Source: ChocPot-Mid sp964511865
GTDB lineage: Bacteria > Bacteroidota > Ignavibacteria > Kapaibacteriales > UBA2268
Assembly: GCA_964511865.1 (NCBI GenBank)
Contig: CAZEHW010000153.1
Coordinates: 1 to 8,550, forward strand
Length of the DNA stretch: 8,550 bases
Direction: 5' to 3'
Every line of letters starts with the position of its first letter. The first letter of the stretch is position 1. Below, one piece after another: positions 1-6,069 of this stretch. The position numbers and the translations under genes are program-made. Below the pieces are notes generated by a model, which searched no databases, had not been told where the DNA came from, and saw nothing but the letters and a program-made list of their open reading frames with translations.

Positions 1-1209
1 TTAAGATATATTTTCACAAAACGGTCATTCCATTTTATTACCGTTATTTCTATTATTTCTCTGATTGGAATAGCTATAGGAGTAGCCGCTTTAATAAGTG
101 TCATGTCAATTTTTAACGGTTTCAGAGATTTCACGGAAAAACAATTAATCGGTTATGACCCTCATTTGAGAATAGTTCCAAAGGAAGGTGCATGGATTGA
201 GAATGCTGATTCATTGGCTTTTAGTATTAAGAATTTATCAGAAGTAAAACAGAGTGAGCCAATAATTCAAGGAAGAATTGTTGCGATAAAATCCGGAAAT
301 ATGCAGGTATTCAATTTATCTGCAGTGAATCAGGATAAACTTAATAGTATTTCAGATATTAAAAAGACAACTGTCCTTGGTACATTTTATATTGGAGAAC
401 TTAAGGGAACACCAACAATAACTTTAGGAGTGGGCTTAGCTGATAGAATCAAGGCAATGCCGGGCGATACAATTTCACTGACTTCTCCAAAATTAATTGA
501 AACATCAATTAAATCTTTCAGAATGGCTTTTCCTGTGAGAGCTATAGTAAGTGGTTTGTTTCAGACAAACGATAAAAATTTTGACAATTTAAATGGTTTT
601 ACATTGGAAAAAGTTGGAAAACAACTGTTTTCCCCTCCTGCAAATTCAGCTTTTTCAATTGACATTAAACTCTATGATATTGAAAAGGTTAAAAACGTTA
701 AAGCCAAATTACAAAATTCATTACCAAAAAATCTTGATGTATTAACCTGGTATGATTTACATAAGCAGTTATTTCAAGTCATAGAATTCGAACGTATGCT
801 GGCTTTTATTGTAATGAGTCTGATAGTCATTATTGCAGTATTTAATGTACTTGCATCCCTCTCTATGACAGTTGTAGAAAAAAGGCAGGATATTGGAATA
901 TTGAAAGCCCTTGGGTCGAGTGATAAGGATATTCTCAAAATATTTGTGTTCCAAGGTTCCATGATAGGATTTATCAGCACCGTGTTTGGTGTACTAATCG
1001 GCTTAGGATTTTGTTACGGACAAATATATTTTAGCTGGTTCAAAATTGACGGAGCAAATTTCCTGATATCTGCAATACCGGTATTAATAAAATGGACTGA
1101 TGTAATAATAATTGCTTTCTTCTCTTTAATATTATCTGTTTTAGCTTCAATTTATCCCGCAAAAAGAGCGGCTAAAACAATAATTATTAATTCGATACAT
1201 TCTGAATAA
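1..1209 (+). CDS. LolC/LolE-family lipoprotein-releasing ABC transporter permease (5' end outside window)
   Basis: The reading frame is open from base 1 to the TAA at 1207-1209, giving 402 visible residues. Family members are usually about 400-415 aa, so only roughly ten N-terminal residues are missing. The ATG at 103 is internal: starting there would delete the first membrane helix (visible residues about 12-38). The layout is the LolC/E (MacB/FtsX-like) one: helix 1, a large periplasmic domain (about 45-260), then three C-terminal helices (about 268-290, 318-342 and 360-385). A coupling segment, EKRQDIGILKALGSS, follows helix 2, and the end contains YPAKRAAK, the usual PAxRAA motif. In this family the permease works with the LolD ATPase to extract lipoproteins from the inner membrane for delivery to LolA. 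Many Bacteroidota have one LolC/E-type permease, so a C or E symbol is not assigned. No LolD gene lies in the window. Confidence 0.9.
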   Translation, partial: LRYIFTKRSFHFITVISIISLIGIAIGVAALISVMSIFNGFRDFTEKQLIGYDPHLRIVPKEGAWIENADSLAFSIKNLSEVKQSEPIIQGRIVAIKSGNMQVFNLSAVNQDKLNSISDIKKTTVLGTFYIGELKGTPTITLGVGLADRIKAMPGDTISLTSPKLIETSIKSFRMAFPVRAIVSGLFQTNDKNFDNLNGFTLEKVGKQLFSPPANSAFSIDIKLYDIEKVKNVKAKLQNSLPKNLDVLTWYDLHKQLFQVIEFERMLAFIVMSLIVIIAVFNVLASLSMTVVEKRQDIGILKALGSSDKDILKIFVFQGSMIGFISTVFGVLIGLGFCYGQIYFSWFKIDGANFLISAIPVLIKWTDVIIIAFFSLILSVLASIYPAKRAAKTIIINSIHSE

Positions 1210-1224
1210 ATGAAATTTTCATTT
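1208..1224 (+). terminator. Weak A/T inverted repeat after the permease gene
   Basis: AAATGAAA-T-TTTCATTT is a perfect 8+1+8 inverted repeat that begins inside the TAA stop of the permease gene, followed by a T-rich stretch. A hairpin would need to open the central base pair and would contain only one G-C pair per arm, so it would be weak. It could help end transcription between two genes on the same strand, but an A/T-rich chance palindrome is also plausible. Confidence 0.25.
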
Positions 1225-1268
1225 TCTATTATTTATTTCTTTAGTAATTTTAAGTTTTTAATAATTTT

Positions 1269-1276
1269 TAAATTTG
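1269..1276 (+). promoter_or_regulatory. Possible Bacteroidota-type -7 element (TAAATTTG)
   Basis: TAAATTTG matches the TAnnTTTG -7 consensus of Bacteroidota primary sigma factors and sits 7 bases before the ATG at 1284. Transcription would start at or just before the start codon, giving an almost leaderless mRNA. That fits the absence of a Shine-Dalgarno sequence there. No good TTTG -33 box is visible upstream, so confidence is low in this AT-rich spacer. Confidence 0.25.
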
Positions 1277-1283
1277 TATAAAT

Positions 1284-2087
1284 ATGGATATAAGAAACTT
1301 TAATATAAAAATATTATTATTGATTGGATTAACTTTACTCAATAATCAGGTTTTATTGAATCAGACCAAGGGATATACTGTCATTGTTCAGGGGAAGGTA
1401 ATTGATGTTAATTCCGGAAAACCGGTTGGAACTCAGCTATTATTTATTGATGAAAAGGGTAAAAAATCAAGTGGTAAATCCAATTCAATTGATGGTACAT
1501 TCCAACAGCCATTGAATTTCGGCAGTATTAATACAGTTTTAATAAAGGGTTATTTACCTGCTGACAATCATCTGACAATTGATTTAACTCAAAAAAATCA
1601 GTATGAGGAAATGGCATTAGATATTTATGTCAAACCATTTGAAGCTAAAACCGAGCTTTTCAATTACAAATTCTTTGAGCCGAATGATTCAGTAGTAATA
1701 AACAAAGAAGAGTTTAAAGAATTAAAGACTTTTCTTGATTTCAACCCTAACATCAAACTTAATTTTGTCATTAGTTCTTATGACTCTTGGTTCAATAAAT
1801 CAAAAAGAAGGATTGAAAAGACTGACAAAAAAGGTAAAATATCTTACAAAACCGTATCTTACTCGACAAAAGAACAACTTTCAGACTTGCTTGATGCAAG
1901 GATTGTATCTTTAAGAAATGAGCTAAAGGAAAATAATATCTTTATAAAAATAGATGCTTTCGTCAAAGACTTGCAGGTTGTGCCAGAGAGCAAGAAGAAA
2001 ATGAAAAGAGCTATACCGGGAAAATCAAGAAAGTATGAATATTATACCCCTGAATTTGATAATGTGAAAATTGTAATTGCGAAATAG
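1284..2087 (+). CDS. Exported protein with carboxypeptidase-regulatory-like domain and divergent OmpA-like domain
   Basis: This 267-residue protein starts with a basic and hydrophobic segment (residues 1-27) resembling a signal peptide or N-terminal anchor; no lipobox is seen. Residues about 33-92 (VIVQGKVIDVNSGKPVGTQ, then a GTF strand and KGY) look like the beta-sandwich carboxypeptidase-regulatory-like domain common on Bacteroidota surface proteins. Residues about 125-229 follow the OmpA C-terminal pattern: F..N....I....F.EL..FL.FNPNIKL, then D167 where the peptidoglycan-binding Asp of the GHTD motif would sit, then LSDLLDARI with R206 at the position of the conserved Arg. If so, it may bind peptidoglycan in the periplasm, but the match is weak and interrupted by a basic insert (about 170-196). 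The ATG at 1284 has no Shine-Dalgarno sequence. It lies 74 bases after the permease gene on the same strand, so cotranscription is possible. Function is inferred from fold pattern only. Confidence 0.75.
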   Translation: MDIRNFNIKILLLIGLTLLNNQVLLNQTKGYTVIVQGKVIDVNSGKPVGTQLLFIDEKGKKSSGKSNSIDGTFQQPLNFGSINTVLIKGYLPADNHLTIDLTQKNQYEEMALDIYVKPFEAKTELFNYKFFEPNDSVVINKEEFKELKTFLDFNPNIKLNFVISSYDSWFNKSKRRIEKTDKKGKISYKTVSYSTKEQLSDLLDARIVSLRNELKENNIFIKIDAFVKDLQVVPESKKKMKRAIPGKSRKYEYYTPEFDNVKIVIAK

Positions 2088-2099
2088 AATTATTTTACT

Positions 2100-2495
2100 T
2101 TATTTCTTCTTCTTATTTTTCAGCAGGGCTTTTGTTTCGTTTTCCATAACTCGAAAGACTACAATTCTTTTAATCAAATCTAATGGCAAAGGTTTTTCAT
2201 GAGGAAACTGAACAGCCCCCTTTGAACTTTTATATTCCGATAACTCCTGCTTAAAAGCTTCAATTCCCGTAGAAGTTGGATAAAAACCGATATGATTTTT
2301 AAATGCCGCAAAATATACCAATATTCCATGATACTTAAAAGCCGGCATTTGATAACCAATTACTTCTTCGGCTTCCGGAATATTTTTTTTAATAATCTGC
2401 CGTATCTTCTCAAGTCTTTTTCCTATCTCAACCGGATAGAGTGATATATAATCATCAATGTTTTCAACTGTTTTCTCAGTAATATCTGATTTCAT
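2100..2495 (-). CDS. DUF1801 domain protein (YdhG/Fra-like)
   Basis: This 131-residue cytoplasmic protein carries the DUF1801 signature: EAEEVIGYQMPAFKYHG at residues 41-57, YFAAFKNHIGFYP at 61-73, and SKGAVQFPHEKPLP at 91-104 followed by IKRIVVFR. The family includes the Bacillus YdhG (Fra) frataxin-like iron chaperone and many uncharacterised proteins, so an iron-related role is possible but not shown. The chosen start is the ATG at 2495, preceded by a purine-rich GAAGAAGAA. An in-frame TTG at 2513 would add six residues but has no Shine-Dalgarno sequence and lies outside the domain. The C-terminus is a short lysine tail. The gene is convergent with the preceding one, with 12 bases between stops and no visible terminator hairpin. 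The decayed YdeI gene near 7400-7566 belongs to the same broad family. Confidence 0.85.
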   Translation of the reverse strand: MKSDITEKTVENIDDYISLYPVEIGKRLEKIRQIIKKNIPEAEEVIGYQMPAFKYHGILVYFAAFKNHIGFYPTSTGIEAFKQELSEYKSSKGAVQFPHEKPLPLDLIKRIVVFRVMENETKALLKNKKKK

Positions 2496-2649
2496 TTCTT
2501 CTTCAAATTCCAAATAAGTAAAATCGAATTAATCATTAATAGAACCATTAGAGTTATATATGATAATATCTCAATCACGTCCCTTGAAAGCCTTCGTTAA
2601 TTCTGTTATATAAAATCCATAGAATAAATAAGATGTTTTCGAGAACAGC

Positions 2650-2706
2650 TCACCATCTTAGTAATAATTCAAATTGTTCTTTCATTTTTTTCCATATTTC
2701 TTTCAT
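2650..2706 (-). CDS. Tiny ORF overlapping the membrane-protein stop (18 residues, doubtful)
   Basis: Reading leftward, the ATG at 2706-2704 overlaps the TGA stop of the membrane-protein gene (2705-2703) as ATGA, the classic arrangement for translational coupling. It encodes 18 residues, MKEIWKKMKEQFELLLRW, ending at TGA 2652-2650. The peptide would be amphipathic and helical. No homologue is recognised, and a chance ORF of this size is common in AT-rich DNA. It could also be the first codons of a lost downstream gene. Confidence 0.2.
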   Translation of the reverse strand: MKEIWKKMKEQFELLLRW

Positions 2707-2711
2707 TTTTT
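2677..2711. repeat. 14-bp direct repeat TTCTTTCATTTTTT, two copies
   Basis: TTCTTTCATTTTTT occurs at 2677-2690 and 2698-2711, separated by 7 bases. The second copy overlaps the 3' end of the membrane-protein gene. On the minus strand each copy carries an ATGAAAGAA, so the tiny ORF has two candidate in-frame starts. A short slippage duplication is the simplest explanation. Confidence 0.5.
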
Positions 2712-3368
2712 ATCCTTGAAAAAAGTTTCACCTTTAATTAACCAAGAATATCCAAACGCAATAAGTGCAACGGCTTCAAGAATTAGAACCGGCTTATAAC
2801 AAGAAATCCAGGTTTCCTGAAAGAAAAGAAAATAAACAAATATTAGTAACATCGAAGCAGCCATTATGATACCGCAAGTCCTGAAGATTCGATTTCTTAT
2901 TCTTTTGCGTCTTTTTAACTTTTTTTGGTCGGTTTTAGTGAAAAGGAAAAATGAAACATAAGCTAAAGTCAGAAAGTATAGAGATGCAAATGACAGATGT
3001 ATCCACATCGATGAATAATCACAAATTCGAAAAATCCCGACTTTTTCATATGACACAGGATCCATAGAAGTAGGGAATATTGCTATACCCAAAGCAAAAA
3101 CCCCGCTCAAAATCATAAAAATATGGTCATTATCGTGCCCTTTATAAGTAGAAAGGAAAAGCCCAACAGCAAACATTAAACCAATAAAAAAATCCCGCAT
3201 ATTTGTGTAATAATAAAGACTGATTGACCCCTGTACCCCGGTATCACAATTGTTAATGAATCCTCCAATTACAACAATAAATGGCAGTGCCATACCGAGT
3301 ATCCCTATCAGGCGACGCAATGTCATGTAGGAAATAATTGTGCCCGAATTTACCTTATTTGTTTTCAT
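2703..3368 (-). CDS. Conserved six-helix integral membrane protein (DUF998-like)
   Basis: This 221-residue protein has six hydrophobic segments at about 18-38, 59-75, 82-100, 120-144, 163-184 and 192-211. Between them it carries family-like motifs: SISLYYYTNMRD (48-59), FALGIAIFPTS (91-101), WIH (122-124), a basic RKRIRNR loop (154-160), and EAVALIAFGYSWLIKGE near the end. I recognise the pattern as a widespread uncharacterised bacterial membrane protein related to DUF998-type proteins; the exact family name is uncertain and no activity is known to me. The start at 3368 is supported by a Shine-Dalgarno AAAGG at 3380-3376, seven bases away. It lies upstream of the DUF1801 gene on the same strand, but the 207-base gap argues against tight coupling. 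Confidence 0.8.
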   Translation of the reverse strand: MKTNKVNSGTIISYMTLRRLIGILGMALPFIVVIGGFINNCDTGVQGSISLYYYTNMRDFFIGLMFAVGLFLSTYKGHDNDHIFMILSGVFALGIAIFPTSMDPVSYEKVGIFRICDYSSMWIHLSFASLYFLTLAYVSFFLFTKTDQKKLKRRKRIRNRIFRTCGIIMAASMLLIFVYFLFFQETWISCYKPVLILEAVALIAFGYSWLIKGETFFKDKK

Positions 3369-3550
3369 GGGTTTACCTTTCGAACTGATTATTAATAAAA
3401 TCCATATTTTAAAAAGTACAAGTTAATAAAAATAAATTAATTAGAAAATTCATTTTTCACAAATTCGGTTGTAAGAATCTATATTTGAGCAATTAAAACC
3501 AATAAAATTATTTCTTGATGATTTAATATTATACCTAAAAAGAATATAAA

Positions 3551-3721
3551 TTAGTCTCTCTTTTTCATCTCTTCCAAAATGTATCTTTTATTTTTGTAAA
3601 TCATTTCGAAAAAGATTCTTAATGTATCATCAACCAAAATCTTGTAGTTTTTAGGTTGTTCTAATGTTCTAATCAGTAATTCAGTTTCTTTGACAAAATA
3701 AATTTTAATAAAATTTGATAT
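3551..3721 (-). pseudogene. Truncated duplicate of the 3' end of the TAXI lipoprotein gene
   Basis: Bases 3558-3645 match 5982-6069 with 82 of 88 identical and no gaps by my hand alignment; both are on the same strand and both lead to a stop codon (here TAA at 3553-3551). The encoded tail includes ILVDDTLRIFFEMIYKN, identical to residues 425-441 of the lipoprotein at 5972-7336, with E-to-K and L-to-M changes further on and a different last few residues. Four of the six base differences are synonymous. Upstream of 3646 similarity stops abruptly, although the frame stays open for 26 more codons up to a TAA at 3724-3722 and includes ETELLIRTLEQPKNY. There is no plausible start codon upstream of the match, so this is a remnant. 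It suggests a former paralogue lost most of its sequence on the side where the T9SS gene now lies. Confidence 0.8.
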
Positions 3722-3746
3722 TTAGTAACAAAATTATAAAAAAATG

Positions 3747-3760
3747 TGTTAATTTTAACA
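3747..3760 (+). promoter_or_regulatory. Palindrome TGTTAA-TT-TTAACA upstream of the T9SS gene
   Basis: A perfect 6+2+6 inverted repeat ends 15 bases before the Shine-Dalgarno sequence of the gene at 3788. It has the shape of a dimeric regulator site, but A/T palindromes arise often by chance in such sequence and no regulator is known. Confidence 0.25.
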
Positions 3761-3775
3761 TATTAATCTATTAGT

Positions 3776-3783
3776 AGAGGAGA
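3776..3783 (+). promoter_or_regulatory. Strong Shine-Dalgarno site (AGAGGAGA)
   Basis: AGAGGAGA ends 4 bases before the ATG at 3788 and fixes that start. It is the clearest ribosome binding site in the window; most of the other starts here have only weak purine runs. Confidence 0.75.
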
Positions 3784-3787
3784 TTTT

Positions 3788-5854
3788 ATGAAAAACATTA
3801 TAATCTATGTTACAACCCTTACTGTAATTATTTTTAATAACGACATTTTTGCACAAGCTATTTGGAATCAAACCGAAGGTCCCTGTGGCGGCAATATAAT
3901 ATTGATAGCTACCGATTATAAAGGCAATTTGTATGCAATAACTGAGGATTATGTTTTATTTAAATCTACAAATAATGGAGACTTCTGGCAAAAGAAAAAA
4001 GATAGTGTTACGACAATAGCTTTTGACAGCAGCCACAACATTTACCTTTCTATTTATGGCCAGGAAATGGTAGATGGATGGAGAATCGAAATTTATGACG
4101 ATGAGTTAAAATATAAAGACATTCTTGTTGAAGATAAATACGCTACATGGCGTTACCTTGAGCAGATTGTTTTAACAAATAAGGACTATATTTTAATTAA
4201 TAATCCATGGTCGGATTTGATAATGTCATCAGATAACGGTAATTCATGGAACTCCATATATGAAGAACCCTACAATACGGTAGCTGTGGATTCAAATGAA
4301 AATATTGTTTTAACTTATATGAGCGGAACAGTTGGACAATCGAGTGACTATGGAAAATCATGGAATTATATACATCTTGATAGCAATCAATTTCACAGTG
4401 GTATTTTCAATGTTGTTTATAATAAAAAATTTAACAGGTTTATTACTTCCGGTATTGACAGTATTATATATTACTCTACTGACGGAGGAATTAACTGGAT
4501 GCATTCAAGTCAAATTATGCCGCTGAACTATATTAGGGGAATGGCTGTAAATTCCGAAGGAGATACTTTTATAGGTGGAGATTCATTGTTTTTTTATTCA
4601 TCTGATGGCGGTGATAGTTGGAACGTTATGGGTGGTTTTTCAGGTTTTAACATGAGTTCAATAGTTTGTAAAGGTGACAGCATTTTTACGGGAAATTATT
4701 ATAACGGAATAATTTGTTCAGGTGATATGGGTAAAACGGTTACTATAAAAAACAAGGGTTTGAAAAAAGCTCATATCACGGATTTAAAAATGGCAAAGAA
4801 TGGTTATTTATTTGCAACATCGGAATCAGGCATATTTCGCTCCACAAATGAGGGAATGGACTGGGAACAAGTTAAAATTGCCAAAAGTTACACAAATACT
4901 ATTTATGCTATTTTATGTTTGGAAAATAATGTAATATATGCAGGAGCCGAAGACGGATTATATAAATCAACAAACGATGGAAGTACATGGCAGAAATTAA
5001 ATTTTCCCGGCTCTTGTTCCGCTATAGTTCAGTCTGAGTCCGGTACAATTTATGCAGGTCATGGATATGTTTATAATTCTAATGACGGAGGTTTGAGCTG
5101 GCAGATTGTTAGTTCAGAAATGTTGGGTTGGATTAAATCGATCGCAGCTTTTGGTGATAATTATGTTTTGGTAGGTACTCACAGCAGTGGGATATATTTT
5201 ACAGAAGATAATTGCAAAACATGGCGACGGCTTCCAGTTTATGGAATAGAAGATTACGGTTCAATAGTTAAATTTGATAATTCCGGTAATTTATATATAA
5301 ATATTTCTTATTGGTGTGTTGGTGGTGGAACATGGCGGTCTCTCGATACGGGAAAAACATTTGAAAAGCTCACAACACCTTTTGATGCGCTTGATTTTAT
5401 GGAACTTGATAATGAAGGAAATCTTTTTGCAGGTTATTGGCATGATGTTTATTATTCAAAGGATAAAGGCAGCACTTGGAACCTTATAAACAAAGGACTC
5501 GAGGACGTTTCCGTTTCGTCTTTCTTTCCAATTGGGGATAACAACAAAGGTTTTCTTGGTACGTTTCACGATGGGGTTTTCAAATGTGATGAACTTATGG
5601 ATATAGCCGAACAACAAGTTGGAAATAATGGAGATTATAAAATTTTTCCAAATCCTGCAAATGATTATTTCATTATAAAGGGCAATGTGAATAAGATACA
5701 AATTACATTATATGATATAATTGGTAACGAAATATTGAATCAGGAATATGCGGGTAGTAAGGTTGATATATCGAATTTGCAAAAGGGAGTTTTTTACCTT
5801 GTTATTAGATATAAATCATCGAATATACAAGTATTACAATTAATCAAATATTAA
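3788..5854 (+). CDS. T9SS-exported Asp-box (BNR/sortilin-like) beta-propeller protein
   Basis: This is a 688-residue secreted protein. Residues 1-22 form a signal peptide, with likely cleavage before Gln23 (FA-QA). The body contains about twelve Asp-box motifs of the form S-x-D-x-G-x-[ST]-[WF], ending at residues 67, 154, 192, 237, 278, 318, 359, 401, 438, 479, 525 and 564. Examples are SSDNGNSW, STDGGINW and SKDKGSTW. This spacing fits one or two sortilin/BNR-type beta-propellers. Three boxes are degenerate: SGDMGKTV (V for W), TEDNCKTW (C for G) and SLDTGKTF. Residues about 617-688 are a type A T9SS sorting domain: YKIFPNPANDYF, ITLYDIIGNEI, LQKGVFYLVI and a terminal LIKY. The protein should therefore cross the outer membrane by T9SS and become surface-attached or released. 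Its ligand is unknown, and propellers of this kind often lack a demonstrated enzyme activity. No catalytic residues of sialidases are evident. Confidence 0.9.
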   Translation: MKNIIIYVTTLTVIIFNNDIFAQAIWNQTEGPCGGNIILIATDYKGNLYAITEDYVLFKSTNNGDFWQKKKDSVTTIAFDSSHNIYLSIYGQEMVDGWRIEIYDDELKYKDILVEDKYATWRYLEQIVLTNKDYILINNPWSDLIMSSDNGNSWNSIYEEPYNTVAVDSNENIVLTYMSGTVGQSSDYGKSWNYIHLDSNQFHSGIFNVVYNKKFNRFITSGIDSIIYYSTDGGINWMHSSQIMPLNYIRGMAVNSEGDTFIGGDSLFFYSSDGGDSWNVMGGFSGFNMSSIVCKGDSIFTGNYYNGIICSGDMGKTVTIKNKGLKKAHITDLKMAKNGYLFATSESGIFRSTNEGMDWEQVKIAKSYTNTIYAILCLENNVIYAGAEDGLYKSTNDGSTWQKLNFPGSCSAIVQSESGTIYAGHGYVYNSNDGGLSWQIVSSEMLGWIKSIAAFGDNYVLVGTHSSGIYFTEDNCKTWRRLPVYGIEDYGSIVKFDNSGNLYINISYWCVGGGTWRSLDTGKTFEKLTTPFDALDFMELDNEGNLFAGYWHDVYYSKDKGSTWNLINKGLEDVSVSSFFPIGDNNKGFLGTFHDGVFKCDELMDIAEQQVGNNGDYKIFPNPANDYFIIKGNVNKIQITLYDIIGNEILNQEYAGSKVDISNLQKGVFYLVIRYKSSNIQVLQLIKY

Positions 5855-5971
5855 TTCCTTTTTTTAGGATTTGTTTATTCCAAAATCAATTACACTCACA
5901 TTCAATCAACCTAAAAGGCAAACTCGTAAAATCGCATTAATAAACTCCCTTATATAAGTTCATAATTCTAT

Positions 5972-6069
5972 TTAAAACTGACTCTTTTTCAACTCTTCTA
6001 AAATATATCTTTCATTTTTGTAAATCATTTCGAAAAAGATTCTCAATGTATCGTCAACCAAAATCTTGT
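5972..6069. repeat. Second copy of the duplicated gene tail
   Basis: This is the intact-gene copy of the repeat whose other copy is at 3551-3645. The two are direct repeats about 2.4 kb apart and flank the T9SS gene. The core match is 5982-6069 against 3558-3645, 82 of 88 bases identical by hand alignment; the last three or four codons before each stop differ. Confidence 0.85.

Larger units (their letters stand above)
3369..3787. other. Intergenic region between divergent genes (419 bp)
   Basis: This AT-rich spacer separates the leftward membrane-protein gene from the rightward T9SS gene. It holds the 5' leader of the membrane-protein gene (3369-3400), a truncated gene tail (3551-3721, listed separately), and a palindrome plus Shine-Dalgarno just before 3788. 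I see no RNA gene and no clear -7/-33 promoter pair for either flanking gene in the rest. Confidence 0.6.

Noticed and set aside
103..1209. ATG at 103 as the start of the permease
   Set aside because: The frame is open back to base 1 and the upstream residues form the family's first membrane helix, so the gene starts outside the window.
2571..2657. 28-codon open frame on the minus strand containing LFYGFYITELTKAFKGRD
   Set aside because: It is protein-like in composition but very short, has no start codon or recognised family, and overlaps the other micro-ORF; not enough to call a remnant.
4332..4526. Small plus-strand frame within the T9SS gene
   Set aside because: It is an out-of-frame shadow of the propeller protein, which is supported by twelve motifs in its own frame.
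5855..5971. Possible bidirectional terminator from CCTTTTTTTAGG and CCTAAAAGG between the convergent genes
   Set aside because: The elements could pair only with a loop of about 40 bases and unequal A/T tracts; no compact GC stem followed by a T-run is present.
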